Origin: Zhengitettix transpicula
Taxonomy: Eukaryota > Arthropoda > Insecta > Orthoptera > Tetrigidae
Assembly (NCBI GenBank): GCA_037074705.1
Contig: CM073594.1
Coordinates: forward strand, 75,378,509 to 75,442,508
DNA: 64,000 nucleotides
Direction: 5' to 3'
Numbering within the stretch: position 1 is the stretch's first letter; each line of letters opens with the position of its first letter. A model generated the notes under the pieces. That model ran no database searches. It worked only from the letters and a program-made list of their open reading frames with translations, and was not told where the DNA came from. This document shows positions 37,600 to 48,152 of this stretch, piece after piece. The position numbers and the translations under genes are program-made.

Positions 37600-38383
37600 G
37601 TGTTGATCAGCAGTCAGTAGTGGAAGGGGCTGGAACGAAATTACGTTTACAATTTTAAATGCGTAAACCAATTTCTACCAAACTTTATACACACGTGACT
37701 TACGATCGAGGAACAAGCAGTGAGTGTTATAACACATACTTACCGCCTCTATGTATGGGGGTATAGGGCTACAATTTAAAAACATTCTTAAACGACTATT
37801 ATTCTCATCGAATAAAACGTTGTCGGGTCGCTTTATTTGATAATATAATTCTAGAATTTTAATAATTAAAAAGACCAATATTAGTGTCGATTCCGGAGTT
37901 ATAGGAGTCGCTGAGTTTAATTCTCTCATTAACCTAGATGGTTTATGAAATTTTATGTTCCACTTCGTGGAGCTGCAGTTGACAAAAAGGCACCCAAAGT
38001 AGTTTTGATCCTCTTAAGTTACGGAGGAAATTTTTTATTTTCTTAGAGTTCCAGCTATATTTTGTCTCTCTTTAGTTAAAGGTTGTATTTATTTACTCGA
38101 TTAGTATCGGGAGTAGTTTTATACTTTATTAAGATAGCGAGTATTTTGTACTAATAATTATTTTATGTTACATAGTACATGAATTCTTGAATTGCGTCAG
38201 TCATCATTCTGGTTTATTCGAAGTTAGCTGCCGAAGGGTTAGGTCGGGTGGAGAATGCAAATAGGTAAACTGGCGCTATATATGATGGTTAAATAAAATG
38301 TTTACCAAGAAGTTAATGTCGAATTAAGTCCTTCTCCGGGTTAATTTAAAAAAATACCCGGGCAACACCGGGCACTCATCTAG
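37600..38383. mobile_element. Helitron-like element, 3' end clear
   Basis: The 3' end is CCCGGGCAACACCGGG (38357-38372) followed by CTAG (38380-38383) and T. It contains a GTCGATTCCGGAGTTATAGG-type block (about 37888) shared with the other Helitron copies. The left boundary is approximate. Confidence 0.55.
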
Positions 38384-39964
38384 TACAGAAATAAAACAGT
38401 TAACTGGTTCGCCTCTCTGTCAGTTTCTCACTTTATTCATTTTATAATCGCCCTGTAGGTTTTCTATGTGTGATTTTAATTTTGCACCTTTTTTTAATAG
38501 TTTCGAGTCACGCTTCATTTCCTAACTTTTCATTATTATTTTTCTCTCTCTAACTCTGCTCTGCCTGGCGATGAATGTGGTCAGTGAGGCGTGGCCTACG
38601 CGACACCCAGTTTCTCCATATGTGTGTGTGTGTGTGTGGTGCTAATGGGTTTTCTCTCCCGAGAGCCTCGACCACATGTCGATATCGCCGCGGACAGGTG
38701 TTGTGCCTTACCGGGCTGACTTTCTTCTTTCGTCCGTCCACTTTCTCCGAGCCAAGTCATCGTCCACCAGACTTAAGTAAAGCAATTCACAAACCTCCTG
38801 TCAATCAACACCGCCTTCATTATAACACAGGAAAACTGATGCTTAATTATTAAATTACGACACAAGCGCTTCCGGGTTTTCCTTTATTACACCTCTCGAG
38901 AATGACTCCGTAAACTTCCTCTACATTACAGATTTATTTGTAATTGTAACTAATTAAGAAAATACACTAATCATAAAATTAAAAAACGTAAATTACCAAA
39001 GACAATTGAAAACTTATCTGATTTATAGAAAAAAAATTATACATAACCATCTGATTAACAAAATAAGACAATGAATTAAGTTAATAAGATATATTAAGTA
39101 AATGCCAATAAATCTTCAATGGATAGGAAAATTGTAATTAAATTGATGAATAGTAGATATTTTAAAAATTATTTTTTGACATTCTCTCTAGGTGCATTAG
39201 AAATAGTTATTTAACCCAGTAAAATCAAATACAACTACGTGAAGGCCAAAAAGTAGGAAAGTGATAATTATATTTATTTAAGTAGTTTATATGAGAATAT
39301 ATGAATACATGAATACATAAAAGACAAAATTAATTAAAACCCACTGGAAAAATCTAACAGTTTAATGAAAAAACTTATTTAATTTACAATAAAGCGTAGA
39401 AAGATACATAATGGAAAAAATATAAATGGGAAACTTCATTTATAAAAGTTTAAATAAATGCCTTTTAAGACCTCAAATAATAATTTAAACACTGGTTATT
39501 CAGTAATTTCGAAGTGTACTATTTTAAGGAATAGTTACAATTAAACATAAACAGTTTTTTACACAAATTAGTAGTAAAAAAATAAGAAACTTAAATTGAA
39601 GGAAATAAACATTCAAGAAAATATGGGAATCACACATTTGAGTAACTAAGAAAAATTAAGTAAATAATTATGAAAAACAAGCCAATAAAGTAGAAATCTA
39701 GTACATAAAGTTTGAAAATAATATCTTAAAAAAAGGGGGTACAAAATTAAATGTGTGAATTAGATAATTTTGATAAATATATGGATAAAATTTAAGAACA
39801 CAACCAAACACGAAATGTATGAAGTATATGTAAAAGAGAAAAATTATTCTAAGTATGTATGTATGTTGCGCATATACATCTACACCCGTTGAGTAATTTC
39901 GTACACCTTTTCCTTTGTCGACGTCAATGAGATTGACAGTGTTGCTCCCGATGCTGATTTCAAT
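38384..39964. other. Non-coding stretch
   Basis: GC-richer around 38560-38760 with a GT microsatellite at 38622-38638; AT-rich afterwards. No gene recognised. Confidence 0.45.
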
Positions 39965-40316
39965 AACTTCCAGCATGGGAGGGGAGCACATTTAGGGGTG
40001 GGGTCGGAGTGGTGTTACACAAAAATATCGCGAAAAAAACCGAGATTGGCGTCGAATCCGAGGTTATGGAAGTCGCTGAATTTAATTATGATATTAAACT
40101 TGTCGTTTAACCTCCAGGTTCTGGCGTGGACGGTATCAGTATTTATGTTTGGTACCCGGAGTACTTATGCTACTATAAAGACACTGATAATGAAAGTAGC
40201 ATTCCCTCTGCTTTTGATTAGGTTACATAACTTCTTGACTAATAGATTAATGTAGAATTAATTAACTTTTTCGGCATGTATAAAATAAACACCCGGGCAA
40301 CTTTATACCCAGCTAG
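39965..40316. mobile_element. Helitron-like fragment
   Basis: Ends CCCGGGCAACTTTATACCC then CTAG|T at 40316, with the second hairpin arm eroded. Shares the GAGGTTATGGAAGTCGCTGA block (about 40060) with other copies and GGGAGGGGAGCAC with 30880. Confidence 0.5.
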
Positions 40317-40909
40317 TAGAATTATAAAATGTATTAGATTTTTTTGCAAAAAAAAACAGAAAATTTTGCAAGTAATTCAGAAAATTTCAAAGAAAAATTG
40401 AAATTATAATTCATGTTAGTAAAATAAGTTAATAGGAAAAATAAATGGAAGGAAAATTAAAAATTGTAAAATATAATGAGAAAAATAGATTTATATTAAC
40501 TATAAAGTAGAATTTATAACTGTTTAATTAAATATAATTAATATAATATAAATATAAAGCATTAATGAAAAATTTGAATTAATGATAATTAATATTGTCT
40601 AAATAATAAAATTCAGAATTAAAGATATTTTTATTGTAATCGAATCAATCTATTCATTTGAAAATGATACAAGTCAAAATATTTTATTTCACAGATAAAT
40701 AAAAAAGAGAGACATCACGGTACAATGTCTCCAACTTCTGCGAAATTATATTTTTCTTGGTAACCATGAACTTTCTCGTCAATCTGTATTTTTATTTCTA
40801 TCATAATAGCTGTAGGGCACGAGGAAAGCTCAAACACACAGAGACACAGTTGTTACGATAGTATTAAACGTCTCCTAATTGGGAGGGAAATGAAGCGAAC
40901 CGGCTGGAC

Positions 40910-41134
40910 TTGGTAATAATGAATAAGAAAGAGTTAGTTAGTTACCTTGGTAGAATCTCCCCAACAGCTGATGGCTCGCACCGCCTCGAGGTGGAACAAC
41001 TGACCCAGTTCCTGACCGAAGCCGTCGAGCAAGAAGGCGCATCTGAAATTCAACGTGCATATTTGAGGAATTTAAGGGCATGGAATGAAAATAATTATTT
41101 AGGGAAAACACCGCAATATATTTGTGGGAAATAG
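40910..41134 (+). CDS. Coding-like frame, unrecognised, possible exon
   Basis: The open frame covers the only GC-rich patch in several kb. Its middle, residues about 12-58, reads as a plausible soluble helix-rich protein: ISPTADGSHRLEVEQLTQFL then TEAVEQEGASEIQRAYLRNL. A possible acceptor is CTCCCCAACAG at about 40974, in which case the first dozen residues are intronic. No domain was recognised. A second coding-like frame follows 36 bp after its stop. Confidence 0.3.
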   Translation: MVIMNKKELVSYLGRISPTADGSHRLEVEQLTQFLTEAVEQEGASEIQRAYLRNLRAWNENNYLGKTPQYICGK

Positions 41135-41170
41135 TCAGGAATCAATAGTTAGTTAAAGTGTGTGGATTGA

Positions 41171-41428
41171 TTGACAGCAGAGACGAAATTTTGGGACAAC
41201 AAAGATATATTGGAAAACGTCGAAACGCATATAAAAGTGTGCGGAACGTCAAGAGTTATTCAAGGAACAACAATGGGGCCGGGAATTCTCATTATTTCGA
41301 ATATTCCCAAAAGGTATATTTCAACGAATCAGAAAACTAGGTGTCACGTTTATTTCTCAGAAGGCACAGGTAGATTGGATATAACATATCCTTGTAAAAA
41401 ACCGAGTCACGGCCAGAAAAAAAATTAA
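41171..41428 (+). CDS. Coding-like frame with a faint CUB-like pattern, possible exon
   Basis: Eighty-five open codons begin at a TTG, so an upstream splice acceptor would be needed; ATTGACAG at 41177 is a weak candidate. The frame contains ETHIKVCGTSRVIQGTT, then GILIISNIPKRYISTNQ, a Cys, and VYFSEGTGRLDITYPC. The order CG, then IxSxxPxxYxxN, then C, then GxLxIxYP resembles the first half of a CUB domain. Only three Cys are present and the C-terminal half is absent, so this is a weak match. Donor-like sites AAAAG|GTATAT and CACAG|GTAGAT lie inside the frame. Confidence 0.28.
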   Translation: MTAETKFWDNKDILENVETHIKVCGTSRVIQGTTMGPGILIISNIPKRYISTNQKTRCHVYFSEGTGRLDITYPCKKPSHGQKKN

Positions 41429-41784
41429 AAACTAAGCACTAATAAACATAGGATGATTTTCGTCTCAATGTTGGCAATTCAGTGGATCAGGATATAATTT
41501 TTTTTAAAAAACTTTATCTCATGAATGAGAAAATTGAATAAAAAATCAGAGATAAATATAACTCATTAAAGAAATACTAATTTATGTAAAAGCATATAAA
41601 GGCCATGATTGGTTAATATATAAAATTAAATGAGAAATATGTGAACTAGAAAATTTAAATATGACCGTCTAATTCATAAGTATAAAAATGCTAGGATAAA
41701 TGAAGATACAGTTGAATTAAAATTTTACTAAATGATCATGTTATTAATATAAACTATTTTTTTTGTAATTAAACAGAAAAAATT

Positions 41785-41860
41785 GCCAGTAAGTCGAATC
41801 CGAGGTTATGGAAGTCACTGAATTTAATAATGATATTATATATAGTACGATATATAATTT
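41785..41860. mobile_element. Short Helitron-like fragment
   Basis: Contains GTCGAATCCGAGGTTATGG and AAGTCACTGAATTTAAT, nearly identical to the block at 40050-40085. No ends preserved. Confidence 0.4.
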
Positions 41861-42838
41861 TATTAATTTGTCACATGATAAAGGACCTAAAACAGGATGA
41901 AACGTTGTGTTTTTAATATAGAGTATACTTAATTTTTCTGACTGATTGGTTACTTTATATATTTAATTACAATTAAAAGTCAGTTAAATATCTAATTCAT
42001 TTTTAATTGCAAATCCAGTCACACTATAAATTCTGGTTTTCTCCAACAAATTCGTTTTCACTCACACAATGACAGGTGTTCAAAACACTTTTTCGCTCTG
42101 AAACAAATAAAAAAGATGTAGAAGTCGCAATAACTGAAGGAAAGAGCAACAGTTCCGTTCCATGAGTTTACAAGTCATCTTTCACATTGTCTTTTATTTC
42201 CCCTTTTATTTTATTTTTACTTTCTAGTAATAATTAATCACCGTGTGTGTTTGTTTAGAGAACGAAGCGCCTCAGGGTTCTAATGTCGACCCCCTTTTCT
42301 TTTCTTTTATTGATTAAAACCCGTTTCATAAACGAGATTCAACGCAACTAGGTGGAGGATGACGAGAATAGCAGCAAGGAAAGAGGCACAATAACTCATA
42401 GATACTTTCTCTTAGTGGATGATTTACGCCCCACACCAGTAAGTGTGAGGAAGACTAATGCAGTCAACTAGAAACACTCAAGTAAAAATAAGGATATAAT
42501 CCACATAATCCCTCTATCCGTATCTCTCCCAGCCAGATCGCACATGTTTCTAATTTCGTAGAGGTTTATATATGAGTCGTGCAACACGAGTTTCATATCG
42601 TGACGCAATTAAAATTAAATTAATGTCTCTAAATAAGAAAGCTTCGTGACCCACGAAGATTGTGCAATAAGAATAATAATTTATTTTTACTTTACCGAAT
42701 ACGTCACGTCTATATTAAGAACGAATGCCAAACGTGTGTGTATCAGTAATTTGTGTTATGACGTCAGGATTTAAGGATTTTTTTAAAGAAAATTAAATAA
42801 AGTATCCATTCACATTAAATTAATATATTATAATGATT
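41861..42838. other. Intergenic stretch with a possible Penelope-like flank
   Basis: TAAAGGACCTAAAACAGGAT followed by GAAACGTTGTG at about 41880 resembles the Penelope-like 3' flank, here in plus orientation. A TGACGTCA lies at 42759-42766. Nothing else recognised. Confidence 0.35.
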
Positions 42839-43787
42839 AAAATAGAAAGGTTAATTAAATTATATTAATTAACAAAATGATTATGATTAAATAACTTTTA
42901 ATTTGCCAAAGATTATTTCAACAAGTGTTCACTTAGTTTTACAAATGATTTTCCCTAGGTTGGCACGCCGAATTCAATAATTTCATAATTTACAAAACAA
43001 ATATTTTATTTTATAATTGGTGGCGTTCAAAGTAAAATACAATCTTTTATATGTCACAAACAATCAAATTTAATAACTCTTCTTCTCAGGGTCTTTAACT
43101 GGGTTTGATAAATAATAACAATCAAAATTATAAATTAAATAATTAACAATTCAACCAAATTGAAACGAACGGAATACGAAATCTAACAAAATGAAAAGAA
43201 CCGAAATCGAACTATACCCTTAATTACCGTTTACATAATTTAATTATTTTGGTTTGAACCTACAACTGTCCTGCTGGTACCAGACTTATTTTTGGAGCTT
43301 GGGGACACAATTCACTAAAAAGGCTAGTAATCACTGATTCTACACTTGATCAAAGCACGCGGTTGTAGTTCTTGTATTATTCCTCCGGTCAACAGTCGGA
43401 CGTATTATTTCCATGCCTTTCTGCGGAAAATGTTATTTCGGAACGCCTATGTATCTAAACGTGGCGCTAAACTTTTTGTTTCAGCTTTGTAGGTTTTTTA
43501 TAACTTGTCTCTCCGTCCAGACATTTTTACTTAGATTTTTAAAACATATAAGTCTCTCAGTTGAATTCCTATGCTTGGACCACGCTGTTCGTACTCTTCA
43601 ATTCTGCTCCCTCTCTCGACCATAAGATTCGCCAGACTGCAACGAAATGACCTTCCGTACAATGCGCGCAGTTCACAACAAAGCTACTCTATGTTTTCCA
43701 TTGTCGTCTTTGAGATCTGTGCCGCTAAACAATTCATCATAATAATCATAATTAAAGTCATTAATGGCCTCCTTAATTAGTATTACA
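42839..43787. mobile_element. Solo-LTR-like unit E
   Basis: Begins TATAATGATT (mutated TG) and ends TAGTATTACA, next to ATAT on the left and (TA)n on the right. Core at 43084-43111. Confidence 0.6.
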
Positions 43788-43965
43788 ATGTATATATATA
43801 TATATATATATATTAAATAAATCGCAGACTGTATAAAAGGTTTTTTAAAATCAATATGAAAATTGTACTCGCATGGTTTTTTAATAAGTTAATGACGTAT
43901 TTTTAAGGACAGTTCACGATCATCACCCTCCATTTTTCAGTTTAAATTAAATAATATCCCAGAAA

Positions 43966-44360
43966 TGACGTCACGGTTTGTTACTGAAATAATTCTTCGA
44001 TCTTTGGAATAAATAAAAAAAGCTGTCGCTAGCAACGTATAAAGGACCGGCGGGACAGACAGAGTTTGCCGAACAATCGAAGTGTACTGGATTTTTTTTT
44101 TAGTTCACTGCGTGGAGAAACCTTTTTTGATACATGTCAATTACGACGTGTAAATCGCAGGTTGTGTGCTTGGTCAACCACGTTACTTCCCAGGCCGCCA
44201 TTGATTCGGTATAGAGTTCTCCAAGTCTTTCGTCCTCGCATAAGAAGGCTAACTTCAGATGGGGTTGGAATCTTCCTCTGGATGTCCATGTGTGAGTCTG
44301 ACGTTGAGACGACGAAGATCAGATCGTGACGTCACTAACGGTGCGCGTTGCCACGGCAAC
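43966..44360 (+). promoter_or_regulatory. Candidate promoter: CRE, TATA box, second CRE and X-box
   Basis: TGACGTCA at 43966-43973, TATAAAG at 44038-44044, TGACGTCA at 44327-44334 and the RFX-type X-box GTTGCCACGGCAAC at 44347-44360, in a CpG-rich island (about 44030-44700) within AT-rich DNA. The palindrome CATGACGTCATG follows at 44704-44715. The first CRE and TATA lie 65 bp apart, a normal promoter spacing, implying a start near 44068. The product is unknown: no convincing CDS follows, though ATG 44134 opens a short frame with a weak donor after nine codons. Confidence 0.4.
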
Positions 44361-44715
44361 GTCGCCGCAGAGTCGAGGAGGTAGTAGGATGACGCTGGCT
44401 GACTGACCACGCGTGGGAGAAAGTGTCAATTACCAGCCGAGAAGAGAAGAGCCCCCGGGAGAGTGCAGAGGAATTTCTTTCCATTTAGGCCCGTGTCCGG
44501 CTTTACCTCGTGGATGACCCAGTAGAAAAAAAAGTAAAAAGAGAAACGGGAGCGGATAAAGAGAGATTCGTCGTCAACGTCATCATGATCCACCCTGTAG
44601 TCATTCATCACCACGGGGGGCCCCGTATCGCTGTTAAATGAACACTTTACAATGTTCTCCAAAGTCAGGCCATATTTTATTCCGTTGTCGGCTACTGTTT
44701 AATCATGACGTCATG

Positions 44716-45247
44716 TTACTATGACCTTCAGGTTTTGCCCGTCGCAATTGGGCTCATACTCCTATTTTTTGGATTTAGCCCTCATAAGTCCCAATCTGAT
44801 CCCAATTCAACACGTCATGTGCCCATTTTCCGGGAACGAGAAGAAAGTTTGACTTTCAGGCCCCTCAGGGACGTCAGTCAGCTGAATTAATATTTGTAAT
44901 ATTTGTAAAAAAACACATGATTGTCCGACACCCCTACTGGACGAATGAGATCTTCTGGGCACCTGGAAGATCGACTATTGGAATAAGGTCGACAACAATG
45001 TGAACACGATGATCAGTCGTCTTCAGAGAGTGGAACTGACGGTCGATGGCGAAGTATTTGGGTCAACTAAGGCGGGGGGGGAGGTTGATCCAGAGGTGAA
45101 CTACCAATAGAAGCTGACGGTGCAATGAATGGATCCGGGGTAGCGACGACTGTCTTCAGAATTCAGGTCCGCGCTCATGTCACAAAAAAAGTTACGGCGT
45201 TAAAGGCCACGCTTCAAACCTGTCAAGTTCTCAATCATTTTCTATTA
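44716..45247. other. Non-coding stretch
   Basis: Ends in a segment (45140-45247) loosely duplicated at 46095-46224. No gene recognised. Confidence 0.4.
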
Positions 45248-45842
45248 TCTATATAATAAAAAATTATGTATATTTGTATGTATGTATGTATGTATGTATG
45301 TATTTACGTTGTTCTTTATACAAATTTTATCGCGTGGACAGAATGCAACAAAAATTGGTACACAAATTCTTCAAAACACGAGAAACGGTACTGTGAGGGT
45401 GAGAAACGCCTAGCATACATGTGGAAATAATTCTAATTAAAAACCGTGATCATTAAATATTAAATTACTGCGCGCCAAGAGACAATGACGTCACGCGAGA
45501 GAGAGACGTTACTACGCAACGAACAAAGGAAATATCTCCTTTATTAGGAATGAAATAAAGCAGAAATATTTTCTTTAAATAAAAAGTATAATTTTATACA
45601 GCAATATTCCATCGAATGATGATAATGAAGAATACGAATTACTTTACCATCCTTGGGGAAAATGTAAGTTAATTTTCGCGCTGTATTAGCTAACAATTTC
45701 ATCAATGTAATATTTCGTAATGTATGAAGACTGAGTGACGATTATATCCTGAAATACTCAAGGAATCTATTTAAGTATTCAATTAAATACTTTTTTGAGT
45801 TTATATAAATAAGTATACGAGCAACGCCGGGCACCTAGCTAG
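45248..45842. mobile_element. Non-autonomous Helitron (595 bp)
   Basis: Begins TCTATATAATAAA after an A, contains a GTAT microsatellite (45281-45303) and the phrase AAAAATTGGTACACAAATTC. Ends with a GC-rich segment GCAACGCCGGGCACC followed by CTAG, with T as the next host base. TC start, hairpin, CTRR end and A|T insertion are the Helitron rules. No Rep/helicase frame. Confidence 0.65.
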
Positions 45843-45984
45843 TTTATAATATTTTTAATGAGATAAATTATAAATAATTAGTTTAAATGTTTTCCTTTCT
45901 TTGAATTTAATACCAATAAATCTTTGAGGAAAAATTTGAGGCTAAAAATAAAATGGCATAAGTAGAGCCTTGTCTTGCCTCCTA

Positions 45985-46390
45985 CTTTACGTGTAGATAA
46001 CCGTCACTCTGGGCAAGGATTATCACACGTCATCAAGTTCACTACAACGGCTTCACACTACCCTCGAGGTCCTGGAGGGCGGTGACTGAAAATTATTACG
46101 CCTGTTTTCCCAGATCTCATCCGCACTTAAGTCACAAAAAGATAAGGACCTGGAATAAAAGTCGTTGTTTCGTTGAAACTCGCTTCCAGCCTGTCAAGTT
46201 CTCAACCATTTTCCTAAACTCTCTACCAATTGTAATTAGATAAACGGATTTACAAAAATTCCAGTATCCTTCTCCTCATGTTCGTATCCCTTGACGTGCA
46301 GATTACCGTCGCTTAAATGATGACGACACTCTGGACCAAGGATTATCGCACGTCATCCAGTTGACTAAGAAGGTCTGTTATTACGCCTTT
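45985..46390. repeat. Degenerate local duplications
   Basis: GTCACTCTGGGCAAGGATTA (about 46000) recurs as ACACTCTGGACCAAGGATTA (about 46327), each followed by TCRCACGTCATC. CCTGTCAAGTTCTCAA occurs near 45217 and 46190. Boundaries approximate. Confidence 0.5.
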
Positions 46391-48131
46391 GTGACCGTTC
46401 AATACAGCGCCTTCTCTTTCCACCGTGGTCCATTCACGCCGCCGTATCATCTTTGTCAGTTCATTTTCATTTCTTAACCTATTTTTTCTCCATTTACCTT
46501 TGACCACTTTTCTCTCTCAGCGTTCATTGAGAAGGAGATGAACAAGACGACGGCAGCGCCTGACCTCGTGACCTTAGAGATTTCTCAATGTCGTCCCCCT
46601 ACGACGACCTCAATCACAGTCACTCCTGTGGGTCGTCCGTCGTAAATTCTTCAGGTCAACGTTCTCCAGTAATGAACCGCGACACTTTCATTCCCGCATA
46701 TTTATTACGTACGTTTTGTCATATAACCCACACAGATCTCCATAAACAAATTATTAACTCCAAAAATATTTTTCTTATTAATTCTGAAAAGAGTTGTCGG
46801 CCGATAATTTAGCCATAATCATCTATAACTTCATAAAACGTTTTTATAAGTTTTTATTTATAACTCTTTTGGATTCGTAAACCCATATGGATTAAAAAAC
46901 TTCTAAAAAATCAATCAAAAACATATCTTGATAAATACATTTATAATTATAATTATAATAAATTATTTACTCTTCTTCCACAAAAATTAAGCTGAAAATA
47001 GGCTGTGAAAATGTCTTTAACAGTTTCCGAGAAAAAGTGTAGCTAAAAGTCATCATTTAAACATAGGCAAGAAAGTGAGGGCCTCCATCATTATACTTAA
47101 TATTAAAAATCTATACAATACCCTCATATTTTGAAGGTTGATGATATTTTAATCGTGAAGAAAGATGGAAATATTCTACTGAACCCCGGGACCAGCCCCA
47201 CTGGTCAGTAAGTACCACTAAGGTAAAAACGCCGTCGATTCCAGACATTGCTAAGAACAAATATTAACTTCCAAATGTTACTTATGACGCTATTAAAATT
47301 TAGATGGTACATGAAATCCACTGGGGACAATACAGCGTCGCCGAACAATCGCGCACTGTTTGTCTGTTTTCTCCAAGTGTAAACGTCGTCCGTACCTATC
47401 CATGAGTGTCTTCTAATTTTAATCGCGCCGTAGAGGACTAGTTGAACAAAATTACTGTCCCATACTATTTATCTTTATTTTAATTTTTTCCTTGGCCCGG
47501 ATCACGATTAAGTCGTTTCCTTTTGCAAATTCTCCGCTTGATTCGAAACTCTGTTAAACAAAACACCGTATTTGTATACAAAACAATGCACTTTCTCCTG
47601 TAAAATTTGTGAAGAAGCATATCACCTCATAACAGCGGTAACAGATCATAAATCTATGTATAACAGTCGTCGTAAAAGACTGAAAAGTCCCAAATTGAGA
47701 AACGTTAATGTGTAGGGTCCCATTTCTGACCCCCTGAGGTACGCTTATGTGACGTAAGGAATGCGTTAATTGAATTAATACAACCCCCCCCCCCCCAGTG
47801 CTTGAATTCGGAAAAAATTAAATGAAAATGTAATTAGGAAGATCATAGGATCGTCGTCCACTTGTTAACGAGGTGACCGGGGAGGAGGGATGGAAACTCG
47901 GTCACTTTGCTGGTTACTTAGGACAGCGCACTTTTACCTCGGATAATTGACCGTATATTATTACGTTTCTCACCGGAGATGGCCGTCGTAAATCACAGAA
48001 GAAGGAGGAGAATAAGCGGGACACGCCGTTGAGGCGCTGATGTGAGGAGGAGGGAGACTGAGGAGGTCCACTTAACACGCTCCTCGGCTGATCTGGGACA
48101 GTCCCCTGCCGTCGTCGCCACGGGAAACAAC
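46391..48131. other. Region upstream of gene 2
   Basis: A TTTCTCTCTCAG acceptor-like site at 46520 is followed by an open frame of about 40 codons (FIEKEMNKTTAAPDLVTLEI) that I cannot assign. A poly-C run is at 47785-47797. 47880-48131 is GC-richer and presumably contains the gene 2 promoter, but no TATA box is clear. Confidence 0.35.
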
Positions 48132-48152
48132 ATGCAGATCCTCCTCGCCAAG
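48132..48152 (+). CDS. Gene 2 exon 1: seven-codon start of the signal peptide
   Basis: ATG CAG ATC CTC CTC GCC AAG is followed by GTGAGAC at 48153. The context ACAACATGC fits arthropod start sites. The upstream ~120 bp is GC-rich, but no clear TATA box stands out. Confidence 0.65.

Noticed and set aside
44066..44329. 87-codon plus frame after the candidate promoter
   Set aside because: Begins at a TTG and has no homology-like features; the promoter motifs are kept but this frame is not called a gene.
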